A stretch of DNA of 64,000 nt, taken from Pseudocercospora fijiensis CIRAD86. Taxonomy: Eukaryota; Ascomycota; Dothideomycetes; Mycosphaerellales; Mycosphaerellaceae. The stretch covers positions 3,116,010 to 3,180,009 of the forward strand of contig NW_006921539.1 of assembly GCF_000340215.1 (NCBI RefSeq). The letters run 5' to 3'. This document shows, one piece after another, positions 1 to 10,290 of this stretch. A program made the position numbers and the translations under genes. Position 1 is the first letter of the stretch; each line of letters starts with the position of its first letter. Under the pieces are notes generated by a model that was not told where the DNA came from, did no database searches, and saw nothing but the letters and a program-made list of their open reading frames with translations.

Positions 1-1000
1 CGGTCCTTAATAGTAATAGCATTAAGCCTACGATAATCGATATATAGGCGCAGGCTACTATCCTTCTTTAGTACGAAGAGGATAGGTACACTAGCAGGGC
101 TGTTGCTATACTAAATTCGACTATTAGCTAGGTTCTTATCTAGGTACTTACGCAGTACAGCAAGCTCGCGTTTACTAAGGTTGTAGAGGGGCCTAAAGGG
201 GACCTCTTTGCCCTATATAATATCGATCTTATAGTCCGTCTCTTTAAATATAAGCAATGTCGATGCTAGGTAGTGTTTAACACGTCGATATAAGTCTCGT
301 CTAATAAGTAGATTTATACGAGCGAGCTAATTAGGGATCTATACTATTAGGGGGTATAGGTTTATCGTTATCTCTACCAAGAAGGTTAGCCGTCGGATTA
401 GCTAAGGCAGGCGTTAGGTTGCCGATAAATAGGACCCGGATAGCGTCGGGACACTCGCTAATATTAATGTGTTTAATATCCTCTCTCCTAGCGATTCCAA
501 ATCGCTACTATTAACTGCCTAAGTCTATAACTATAGTATAGTGCTTAAGAACAGGGTTGCTAATAACAATATCGGATAGAAGGTTGTCTATATCTACTAC
601 GTAGGTAGTAAAATCTAGCAAGCGTTTATTGCCGAGGTCGTCTTTTAGAACTATAGGAACATAGTAGGCCCTATAGGTTAAGTGCCGAGCGTTATTAAAC
701 TAAGCAAGGGTTGGTATATTAGTTCTAGGCAATTGTCGGAGGTCTAATTGCTTAGCTAGGCGGTAATTAATAAGGGCGCTAACCGAATTTCCTAGATCTA
801 GTATAACCTTAGTCTTATAGTTGTCTCTATATATATCCTATATAAGACAGGTGCGTATAATAGCTAGCACTATGTCGATAGTTTTACGCCGTACGAGGCT
901 AATAGTTAGTACGGCGCTTATTCTTTTTTCGAATAGTTAGAAGGGCTAATAGGGGTAGCATTAGCGGCTAAAAGGGTTTTCCGGTGCTTAGCGGCAGCGC
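1..1000 (-). pseudogene. Gypsy-2C pol: protease and N-terminal reverse transcriptase
   Basis: On the minus strand the frame carries an aspartyl-protease-like start (VILDLG, Asp near 795) and a conserved block with LLDFTTYVVDIDN. It then reads into the RT fingers: PLYNLS near 200, [12 protein letters not shown] near 75 and [13 protein letters not shown] at the window edge. The RT palm and everything downstream lie outside the window. Scattered TAG/TAA codons replace Gln and Trp. The product would have processed the Gag-Pol polyprotein and copied element RNA. It is not functional as seen. Confidence 0.8.
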
Positions 1001-2285
1001 GGTTAATTCGGGTCTAGTCCCTAGGTTTGTCGCATTACCCTAGTAGATAGCTAGTACTATCGTAGTTGAAGCACTTCAATCTAGTTAGGGGATTGCTATA
1101 GCCGCTATTGCTACTATTATTAGTTAAGCGATTAGTACTATAGGGATACGAGCCCCTTCTACGGCCCCTATCGCGGCCTCCTCTATATAGTCGTCGGCTA
1201 CGGCCCCTTCTACGGTCGTTACTATTCCTATTATTAGTATTGTTATCTTAGTAAGAACCTTAGTTTCCTCCGCGGGCACTACGGTTACCGCGGTTAGTAC
1301 TAGCTAGTCGGATCCTCAATTCTAGTCGTTATTAAAGCTAAACAGCTCGTTTAGCTATTTCCACTTCGACTATAAATTAAATACGTATTAGATTAACTTG
1401 TTCGAACATACGGCGACGGTCTAATTCGAGGACTAATTCCTATCGCAATTTAGGGCGTATTTCGGAAATCTGGATAGAGTCGGTCTTAGCTAGCAAATCG
1501 TCCTCGAGGGTCTTTAAATAGGCCTTAAATAAGCGAGCCGATTAATTAGTCTTTTGTTTAGCTCGAAGGTATTAGTCCTAAGCGTATTGTTGCCTTAGTA
1601 TAGGGTTTCTAAGGGTGTCTAGCATAATAGTCTTGTAGTCTTGCTACTAAACAGCGGTCTAATTAGTAAGGGAGTCGAAATAGTTATCCTAGGTGCGCTT
1701 TAGGTCTCTATTAATGTACTATATAGTATAGACGACTAGCGAATAGTCGTCTAGCAGGGCCCTTAGTGCATTCCGCTAGTTCAATTTACAATCGCGTATA
1801 TAATTATTATACTGCTTGCGGCTAGAGCTATTAAACACGGTACAGTCCTTAAGCTTAGCATCCTTCTTTTAAATAGAAGGTCCTGCTACTAGTTCTAGTC
1901 TAGCAGTAGTTGTTAGGGCTTCCTATAGGCGGCGAATCTCGAGGAGATTATCCTTTAGCTATTGTTCTTAACGTAGGGTAGTAAGCCTGTTTTAAGTAGC
2001 TTCTTAAAGTCTCCCTACTAGTTAAGAGCTAAAGGCTAGCTAGCTATATCGTCGATTAACAATGTTGTTAAGAATGTCGTTAACAGGCAATTCTAGATTA
2101 TTACCTAGAATTATAGGTTCTTCTTTAACAGGCCTAGTAATAGGCTCTCTAGTAGTAGGCTCTTTAGTAGGTGCTTTAGTAGGCACTTTAGTAGGCACTG
2201 TGCTACTAGCGTTGTCGTTGCTAGCGCTACTAGCGGCGGCACGGTTGTTGTTTTGTAATAAACCGGCTATTATAAGGGGCGACAC
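1001..2285 (-). pseudogene. Gypsy-2C gag with degenerate CCHC knuckle
   Basis: This is the capsid/nucleocapsid region on the minus strand, between the LTR leader and pol. A knuckle lies at 1032-1073 (minus): it reads C-F-N-Y-D-S-T-S-Y-L-L-G-stop-C, so the second Cys and the His of CX2CX4HX4C have both become Tyr, the change RIP makes at TGY and CAY codons. The 14-codon spacing is kept. Upstream is a basic stretch typical of nucleocapsid. The N-terminal part (2040-2285) is still open and is listed separately. Confidence 0.65.
2040..2285 (-). CDS. Open N-terminal gag fragment with PTK repeats
   Basis: An 81-codon open frame starting at ATG 2285 (minus), about 250 bp inside the LTR, where a Gag start would be expected. 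After an Asn/Ala/Ser-rich stretch it carries a short repeat, PTKVPTKAPTKEP, then acidic and Leu/Asn-rich sequence. It is one of the few frames here without RIP stops. The plus-strand frame over the same bases is its shadow and is ignored. The product is inferred to be the N-terminal low-complexity arm of Gypsy-2 Gag, from position only, as no domain is recognisable. Confidence 0.45.
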   Translation of the reverse strand: MSPLIIAGLLQNNNRAAASSASNDNASSTVPTKVPTKAPTKEPTTREPITRPVKEEPIILGNNLELPVNDILNNIVNRRYS

Positions 2286-2537
2286 TAATAATGTATTATT
2301 AGCCCCTAAGATACGGATATAGCGGAATTAGTAGATATCGGCCTAGTATGCTTAACTTAGTATAATAGGCCGTATAGAAGGCCTTGCTTAGTGATTAGTA
2401 CGGTTGTTTCGATAAAATAGTACGTATAGGTCCCGTTCTTCGGGCGCAATATAGTTAGATTAGTCTTATTCGTAGCTATACCGCTAAAAGCTTAAAATAA
2501 GGACTATCTAGCTGCTACCCTTAAAGGGTAGATCGAA

Positions 2538-2740
2538 TACTATATAAGACGGGTTATGTTAGCAGGTAGATAGGGTAGTAGTAAATTAGTATAGTATTCG
2601 ATAGAGGTCTAAGAGGAGAGGGAGGATAGTAGGCAAGTTAGCCTAACGCCAAGCGCTAAGCCCTGCCTAAGGCACTAAGACCCTAGCTTTACTCGAGCCT
2701 AGTTACATACTAATTACGTGTAACCTCTTTGGTCCTAACA
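2538..2740 (-). repeat. 5' LTR of Gypsy-2C (203 bp, short form)
   Basis: Read on the minus strand it starts TGTTAGGA at 2740 and ends in TATAGTA at 2538, followed by TTCGATCTACCC, the same leader as after the LTR at 13687. It matches the LTRs at 13399-13687 and 26182-26470 but contains a single copy of their internally duplicated unit. The partner LTR is outside the window, so no target duplication can be checked. Confidence 0.8.
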
Positions 2741-3049
2741 CGGTCCGCGTCCTATATATAGACTACTCCGCAGCGGGCTTAAGTAAAAACTATACGGAGC
2801 TAAGTAGAAAATGATTTTTCTACTAATTAGGGCGCGGAATATAGAAATCGCTATTCTCGTCTAAGCTGTTTCTATCGGGATTTCGACTTCCTATATTAAA
2901 TTAAATATTTCTATAGGAGAATCGTATAACCCTAGTTTTAATACTAAAACGACTATTTTCTATAGTAAAAACTTCTCTCTATAGTAGGAATACCTTCCTC
3001 TATATCGCTATCTTTTTCCCGAAGTCTCTTCGACAAGGAATTAGGTATA

Positions 3050-6000
3050 AATATATCGTCGTCGTAGCGCCTATATCGCGATATACGCTAGGTAGATACA
3101 GCTATATTATCGCGTATTTCTATTACGACTATATCCTCTATAGCTTTCTAGTCTACTTCTATAGATCTATCTCTATCGTCCGCTATAGATAGATATCTAG
3201 TTACTCTCCTTCTAGTCTATCTATCTCCTCTAATCTTTCTAGTCTTATATCTTATAAGTATCTAGGTAACGAGTCTACTAAAGAGAAGGACCTAGCGCGA
3301 CGCCTATAATTAGAAGTAGATAGTAGTATAGATAGTAGTAGCGTAGGTAGTAGCAATAACGAGTCGACCCGCTATATACGTTACTAACCCTACTCTCGTC
3401 GCGATAAAAGAGAGCGCTATAAAGAAGTACTACGTAAGATATAGAAAAATAACCTTACTATAGGGAAGGTCGTACGGTACTAGGCTAGTATACTAGGGAG
3501 TAAGTCCTATATATATTACGTTAGTTAGCTCTCTATTATATTTAATATAGAGCTACGTAAATCGAAGCAAGTTAAGCTATCTAGTAGCGAGAATAGTAAT
3601 ATTATTCGTAAGCTCTATTAGCTAATTAGAAAGAGCCTATATAGGAAATAGCGGAGGACTCTTCGATCTAATATAGAGGTATCCGAAGCCGTAGCAGGCG
3701 ACTAGGCCGCTATAGCACTCGAATCTAGTAACAGATTCGATAATCAATTCTCTGTCTAGTAGTTTAAGAATATATACGAAGTTATCCGAGATACTGCTCT
3801 AGCGTAGTATTAATTTGCCCGTAGCGTATTAGTTAGATAGCGCAATAAAGAGCCGTATAATCTCGATATACGAATATTTATCCTTACTATCCCCATCCTC
3901 TATACTCGCTCTTATAATAAATCTAGTTAGTTTATAGAGGCATTAGTCGGTACCTACTATTAAATAGCGTAAAGCGGAGGGCATTAGATATCCTATCGGG
4001 GATTGGTTTAATCGCTACGTATATAGTACTATACTATAAGGAGAAACTTTTCCGAAGCGAGTAGAAGGTAGCTATTTAATCGTATTATACAACTTACACT
4101 TATTCTATATAGGAAAGACTCGTCCGGCTAGCGTATAATATTATATAGTACGTAGTCTATAATAATATTAATTTCTAGGATATAGTTCGGAATTAGACTA
4201 TATCTAATTAGTCGGTTATACGCAATCTTACGATAGCGCTACTTATACGCTTTACTTCGTATATTCGCTATTCCGAGACTAGCCTACGTATTAACGATTT
4301 AAAATCGGAGACGCGACTAGATACTACGGATATCTATAATACCGCTACGCTTAGAGAAGATATATAGTCTCGGAAATTGTCGATATATTATATATATATA
4401 GCGATTATAAGTATCTTCGAAAACGAGGTCGTAACCGTAGTCGAGGACCCTCGTATTAAGTCTATTATGTAGTAGCTAGGACTCTATCCGCTACGGGTCT
4501 CTAAAACCGAATTCTACCCGCTTAGTACTATTTACTATAGTAAGAGTACTATTAATAGGAACGCCGCGGTATAGGAGGATATTATACTACGTAAGCTACG
4601 CCTTAACCTAGTCGCAGACTTCTTTATACAGTTATAGCTTTTTTACGGAGATTAATAGTCGTTATAGCGTATACGGAGTAATAAAGGTAAAAACGTTAAA
4701 AGTATAAGGCTATTCGAACGGCGGGATTAGATAATGCCCGTTATAGGACTCTTCTATACTACCTATAAACCTCTATTATATACTAGTTCGCCTTTTCTAG
4801 AGTATTAGTTAGGATGCTAGGTTTAAATATAGTCTTTTTTATATTAATTAGGCATTTAGTACGAAAGAATTAACTAAGAAAAAACTAAAATACTAGATAC
4901 TACGTCCCGTTACGCTTTATAGCTACTCCGCGAGGATTATCGCGTTATTTATTAAGCAAATATACTATAGCAAATATTTCCCTACGGATTTACCTCCTAA
5001 TTTTAGTAAACTAAGAGCAGTTATACCTACTATAATAGGTCGTACCGCGGATAAATATATCTAGTTCTTAGTAGCTATATATAATAGCTACTTACGGCCT
5101 TTAGTATAGTTAGAGAGAGAATAGGAATAGGTATATAGTATACCTAAAACAAAGCTACTCTCTCTGTAATAGATACGCCGGACTCCGCTACGGTTATAAC
5201 CTATTCCGTAAGTATAGCTAAACATCCGCGATCCTGTATAGACTATACTTTATCGGCGACTCTACACAACCGAGCTCTAGCTAACTTTCCGATATACGAC
5301 TCGGAATATAGATATTAGTTATATCGAACGCCTCTTACCCTAGCTCGTAGTAGTATTCTTCGGGGCTAGATAATATAACTATAGGCGCGAGATACTATAT
5401 CTAATTTAGCTACTAAAGGGCGTATCTCTATATCTCTATAGCGCGATTCTAGCCGGCGGCGTTGTAAATATAATAGGTAGGCCTAGGAAAGGAATCTTAG
5501 TAGACGAATTACTAGAATTAATTAATTTGCGGTATAAAAACGATATACGAAATTTTTAAGAATTCGACGAATAATATAGTGGAAATATTTAATCGTGTTT
5601 TGTATACTACTTTCGCTATTATATAAGTAAATAATACTTTCGAGGATGAATTCGGGATCCGGAATACTACTAATTATTCCTATAAGGATATAACCTACGA
5701 AATTTAGGGCCTCTCCGCTTGTCTATTTACTATATACCGCGGCGTAGTCGATTAGTGCTATAGCGTAGATAATCCTCCTATTATACCTAACCCGTACTAG
5801 GCCGGCATTAATAAAATCTATAAGGAAGTATAGGATTTTAATATAAAATATCTATATAAAGACGTATCTATAGCCGTAGTACCCGATACGGATTTAGATA
5901 CCTACGATACGGGACTAGATATAGATTAAGATACAATATTTTAAAATATCGAAGATATAATACTAGATATATTAGACCTACTTATAATTTAATTATATAA
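3050..6000 (+). pseudogene. RIP-mutated large protein gene, possibly DUF6589-like
   Basis: A long plus-strand region decodes as protein across several frames, with stops almost only TAG/TAA at likely Gln/Trp codons. The first frame (about 3050-3990) has an acidic Ser-rich stretch and then a Lys/Arg-rich helical one. Near 5300-5560 a block reads ERLLPQLVVVFFGAR, then NYRREILYLI and VVNIIGRPRKG. Its layout (aromatic GA, NY..E, then a VN..GRP turn) recalls the C-terminal part of fungal DUF6589 proteins, often found in repeats. That assignment is from memory of the family pattern and is tentative. Nothing is recognised in the spacer 2741-3050. Confidence 0.35.
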
Positions 6001-6493
6001 CGTCTATTTTTTAGAAGTTTAATACGAGGTTCTAATACTTAATTCGACTTTAGCGGTTTTTTTTAAAAACAATAAAATATCTCCGCCGCGTAGCTATACT
6101 AATACGTATTATATCGAAGGATTACGCGTATTAGCTTAAATACTTACTCGGCGAACGGCTCCTCTTAGAGCGTAAGCCCTTCGATTTACTATACTCCCGA
6201 ACCTATACCCCATATCCTAAAGCTCGAACGAATTAGAAGGTTAAAACCTTTACTAAAGGACGAATATTCGTATAAGAGGGAGACTACTACGGAAGTGCTT
6301 TAGGCCGCTACGGACAAGAGAGGAGTAGTAGAATGCCTTTCTATCTAGGTTTATAGTATCTAATAGCTCTACTCGGCCTTCGTATCGCATTCTATAATAA
6401 TAAGAATAATACTAATACTACTCGAGAAACTCTATCTAGTCTATCGTACCGATACTAAAAGAACTAGAGCTAGTAAAATATTAGAGGAGAAAT

Positions 6494-6571
6494 AAAACTA
6501 TAGAAGCAAAACTATAGGAGCAAAACTATAGGAGCAGAACTATAGAAGCAAAACTATAGAAGCAAAACTAT
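6494..6571 (+). repeat. 14-bp tandem repeat, about 5.5 units
   Basis: The unit aaaactatagaagc repeats five times from 6494 to 6563, with A/G variants that look like single RIP changes, then a partial unit. It lies between the two converging pseudogenes. Confidence 0.9.
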
Positions 6572-6599
6572 CTATCTAACTATCGAAGTCTATAGCGGG

Positions 6600-8430
6600 C
6601 TAGCCTTAGCCCGTATCTACTCTATATTCTTACTATAATACTACTCGCGAGCTACCTTAGGACTAATAGTCTATAAGTAACGGCGCACTTCTAACTTAAT
6701 CTTTTCGTCGATAACGATATTAGCTAGGGGGAGTAATAGGTAGAGAGTGCGGCTCTTAGATAGACCGTTATAACTAGCGTAGTAGACCGAGCGGCCGTTA
6801 GCGTATATCGTACTCTATACCTACCTACTATTCGCCTTGCGCTCCTTATTAAGACCCTTAAGGAGCTTCTTAAGGGTATCGCCGGATCCGAGATAGAACT
6901 TCTCGATAATATTATAGAGTTTATATCTATATACGCGCTACTTCTTCTCCTATACCTTTAGGTCCTTCTCGGCTAATTTACGTAGCGTTCCTAAGACATT
7001 AAAAGTATAATTAAAGATAACTTTAGTAAATTAGAAGCTCCTATCTATTCGCTCCTAGATAGCCTATCTAGTCGACTATCGTAGTAGCTAGTCGTAGCCC
7101 TACTTCGCTTATCCGGCGTAGTACTAATTATATATCTCCTATCGTATACCTATACTAACCTTACTATATATAGTCTTAGCCTATCTCGGATCTATACTGC
7201 CGTCGTAGATCTCCTTTAAGTAGCGACTATAGTTATATAGACCTATAAGTAGTAGGTAGCCTTCGAATCGAGGAGGTATTAATATTATATATTAGGAGAG
7301 TACTATATTCGATATCGGTAGCGATATAATAGACGTATTAGACTTACCGGAGAACGGTATAGATCGCTACGGAGTCCTAGTCTAATTATACGGAGTTCGT
7401 ATACCGCCGCTACTACCGCCGCTAGTACCTGCTATTACTACCGCTACTACCGCCGCTAGTACCCGCTATTATTACCGCTACTACCTAGTAGTACAATGCG
7501 ATTCTTTTCCTTCTATATACGTACCCTAGCTAGGGTAGTATCTGCTCTATCCTTAGATATAGCCTTTTCTATAGCTTCTTACTAGAAGATATTATCTTAT
7601 AGCCGCCGCGTAGGGTCTTAACTACGATACGCTACGTCGCGTATATTTTGCGCCTAATACTTTAGTAGAATCCGCTTACTAGGATCGGCGCCTAGAAAGA
7701 CTAGTCGCTACGGAGTACTACCTACCCGCTATAGAGTATTATTAGTTATATTCGTATTCCTGCCTAGAGTAGTAGTACGGCTAGGAGTAGTATAATAGTC
7801 TAGTATAGTGCCGCCTATAGTAATACTACTACTAGGGCCTAGTTACTAGACCGTCGTACTACTATCTAAAGGCGAGATAGAGGCGCTTCTTATTGCTTAC
7901 GCTATATTTTCTTATGTATTATCGAATATATTAGCGCTAGAAGTAGATTCGCTAGAAGTATAGCGAGCCCCTCTAATAAGAGCCTCGTAGCGGAGATAAT
8001 AGGTTCCGCCGCAGGTTAGACTTACGCTAAATCGAGGCGGTAGTACCGGGCCTAGTATTAGTACTAGGCTAGAGCGTAGGTTAAAGGACTAAAGAACTAC
8101 TATACGATCGCGTATAGTACGATCGACGCGGTAGCCTCTATTATACTAGTTGTTCTACGTTTCGAAAGGGATACGCTAGTTATCTTATTCGTATATAGCG
8201 CCGCGGAGATCGATATAGCCTACCTTAAAATTCTCGTTTACGTACGCGCGTAGGTCCTAGTCCGTCTTATCTACCTAGTAAATACTTGCCTCGATATCGT
8301 TAATCGCTATTTATAATAGAGCGATATAACTCGGCTCTATCGGTAGCCTATTTAATAGAGGAGGTACGCGAGCGGATAAAGCCGTAGCGCGGCGTATATA
8401 CTCCGCGTAGCCTCCTAGATTCGAGAAATT
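6600..8430 (-). pseudogene. Unrecognised RIP-mutated gene (about 600 codons)
   Basis: The minus strand decodes as protein from about 8430 to 6600. The N-terminal third reads VNENFKVGYIDLRGAIYE and then LTCGGTYYLRYEALIRGAR (stop-free near 8000-8230). The middle is Ser/Thr/Asn-rich. The C-terminal part is Lys/Glu-rich, with LGTLRKLAEKDLKV and FYLGSGDTLKKLLKGLNKE near 6830-7000. Stops are TAG at likely Gln/Trp codons. A 34-bp repeat at 7407-7485 shifts the frame. I do not recognise a family. It converges on the pseudogene at 3050-6000, so the two might be parts of one element, but no terminal repeats were found. Confidence 0.4.
7407..7485 (+). repeat. 34-bp tandem repeat, 2.3 units
   Basis: Two 34-bp units (7407-7440, 7441-7474) starting ccgctactaccgccgctag, plus an 11-bp partial unit. 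The unit is not a multiple of three, so expansion would shift the minus-strand frame it lies in. Confidence 0.8.
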
Positions 8431-8604
8431 AGATAAGGTGTTGCTATCTGAAGTGGAGCCTCGAAATTAAAGACGGCGGCTACTACCGCGGCTATGGGTT
8501 AGAATATGGATAGTGTTGCTACCGCGATAGGTCGATATACTACGTATAAGAGGAGTAGGGAGATTAACGTAGAGAGGGGCGCTACTACAGCTTAGAGTAC
8601 TGCC

Positions 8605-8609
8605 GCTAC
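8605..8609 (+). repeat. Target site duplication of Gypsy-1A, left (gctac)
   Basis: The 5 bp gctac directly precede the LTR start at 8610 and recur directly after the right LTR at 28664-28668. A 5-bp duplication is usual for Ty3/Gypsy integration. Confidence 0.9.
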
Positions 8610-8917
8610 TGTAAGAACCTAAGCAAGTAAAGTCTCCTATTCTGCCTTAGCAATCCTATATAATAGTTTTATAATATTATTACGTATACTATAATACTAA
8701 CCTGCTAGCGTAAAGCCTACTTAGTATATACGTAGAGAAGCCCGGTCGCTCGTATAGATATACTCGGTAGCCGGCTCGGTAGATATGCTAGCCGGGCGAG
8801 CTTAGTTAATAGCAAACACTCTGCCCTATTCTTAGGTACGTACGGTTTAGTTCTACTATCTACTACTGCGATTAGTAGAGGGTATTCTATACGTTGCTAT
8901 AGACCTATTTTCTTATA
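8610..8917 (+). repeat. Left LTR of Gypsy-1A
   Basis: It starts TGTAAGAA, keeping the TG that is TA in the other copies, and ends TTCTTATA, nearly an inverted repeat of the start. It matches 28356-28663 over its whole length, and also the LTR pair of Gypsy-1B. Confidence 0.93.
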
Positions 8918-8963
8918 GTTCTAAACTGTCTACCCTTCGTAGCGGCCTGTAGAACCCCGAAAG

Positions 8964-10290
8964 ATAAACGCAAGCGATCCGAATACTAAAATAATATATT
9001 AGAAGCGCCGGCGGTATTAGAGAACGACGCGGCGATATAATAATACGAAGCCGAATATTAGGCGCGCTAAGAAGCGACCTACCTACGGCTCGAACGAGTC
9101 CTAGCTAAGTAAGAAGTACTTGGGCTAGAAGTATAAGCTTAAGAAGCTAAGCGAGAGAATGCGCGTCTTCGTACCCTTAGGGACGCCGGCGATATATAGG
9201 CTCTAAGTAGCGGTACCACCGGCGAGGGTCCTATAATAACCCCTTTCCTAGGTAACGACGACGACGAAAACGAGGTAGAGTTAGCTAATAAGTCGATTTA
9301 GAGACCTAAATATTAGAGAGCTAAATCTCTCTCTTATCGACTATCTCTTTCTAGAAGTACGCTAAGCGTAGCTACTATACCTAGTATAAGCTACGTAGTC
9401 GCTAGTCTTACGGCTATTAAGCCTCGCCTAAAGGAACCTAAGCCCTTTAAAGGCGATACGATTAAGGAATCGAGGCAATTCCTTTAAGAACTTTCTATTA
9501 CCTTTACGCTATCTAGAGCTATCTATTATATAGACGAAAGTAAGGTACTTTATAGTATTATATACCTTGTAGGCAATACGTAGGAGCGATATTATAATAA
9601 AAACAGCCTTAAGGACTTATAGAATTATACCTACTAGGACTTTAAAACCTTCTATCGGGACTACGTCGGGGACTCTATAAACCGTATACCTAACGTAACT
9701 CTCGAGTATAAGGTAGCCCGTTAGCGTAAGGGATAGTTAGTCTAAAGCTTTGCCCTTAAGCTCGTAGTACTCGAAGACTAACTTAGCGACTATAGCGAGG
9801 AGTATAGGATTCGCTACCTCCTCGTTAAACTCTAGCCGGCGATTCGTAGCGCGATTATTAAATACTACGCGGTACTAATAACGCGTTACGAACTCGTAGA
9901 GCTTACGATGCGTATCGAGACCCCTAATAAGCCGTCTAGCAAACGTAAAGATCGCGACTACGATAAAACTAGAGATAGTAAAGGTAAAAAGCGTCGTTCT
10001 AATAGTTACGCCTATAAGTCGTAGTTTAATCGCAACCGTAGAGTAGGTAGGAATTATTCGAAGGGCGATAACTCGTAAGACAGGTATAATATTAGCAAGG
10101 TCGAATATTATAGCTATCGTTAGAAAGGCTATTATAAGAGTATATATCCGAACCGCTATCTCTAGAAGGACGATAACCCTATAGTACGTAAGGTCGCCGC
10201 TAACGCTAAAGAAAAGAAAAATAACTCGAAGGCTAAGGGAAAAGATAAGGCACCTCCTAAGAGCTAGGGATAGGTACTAAATCCTAATAA
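8964..10290 (+). pseudogene. Gypsy-1A gag
   Basis: The Gag region, with the likely start codon decayed to ATA at 8964-8966, the same position as in copy B. An acidic/charged N-terminal arm is followed by a conserved capsid-like block (KPRLKEPKPFKGD near 9420-9450). A nucleocapsid knuckle near 10106 now reads Y-Y-S-Y-R-stop-K-G-Y-Y, with its Cys and His residues lost to Tyr. It is about 20 bp shorter than copy B near the start, plus other small indels, so the frame is broken as well as stopped. It would have formed the particle core. Confidence 0.8.

Larger units (their letters stand above)
1..2740 (-). mobile_element. Gypsy-2 copy C, 5' half, cut by window edge
   Basis: A Ty3/Gypsy retrotransposon read on the minus strand: LTR at 2538-2740, then gag, a zinc knuckle, a retropepsin region and the start of reverse transcriptase running off at position 1. 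It belongs to the same family as the element starting at 13399, since the protease-to-RT stretch can be aligned by eye between them. Stops are nearly all TAG or TAA at expected Gln or Trp positions, so it is inactivated by RIP. Its LTR is 86 bp shorter than the other copies because it carries one, not two, copies of an internal unit. Confidence 0.85.

Noticed and set aside
2062..2322. 86-codon plus-strand open frame
   Set aside because: It is the antisense shadow of the minus-strand gag frame at 2040-2285. The Leu/Val-rich reading is the complement of the PTK repeats.
3050..6000. Starship captain (DUF3435 tyrosine recombinase) as identity of the large pseudogene
   Set aside because: I looked for the recombinase R...H-x-x-R...Y arrangement and could not find it. 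The C-terminal block fits DUF6589 better, though weakly.
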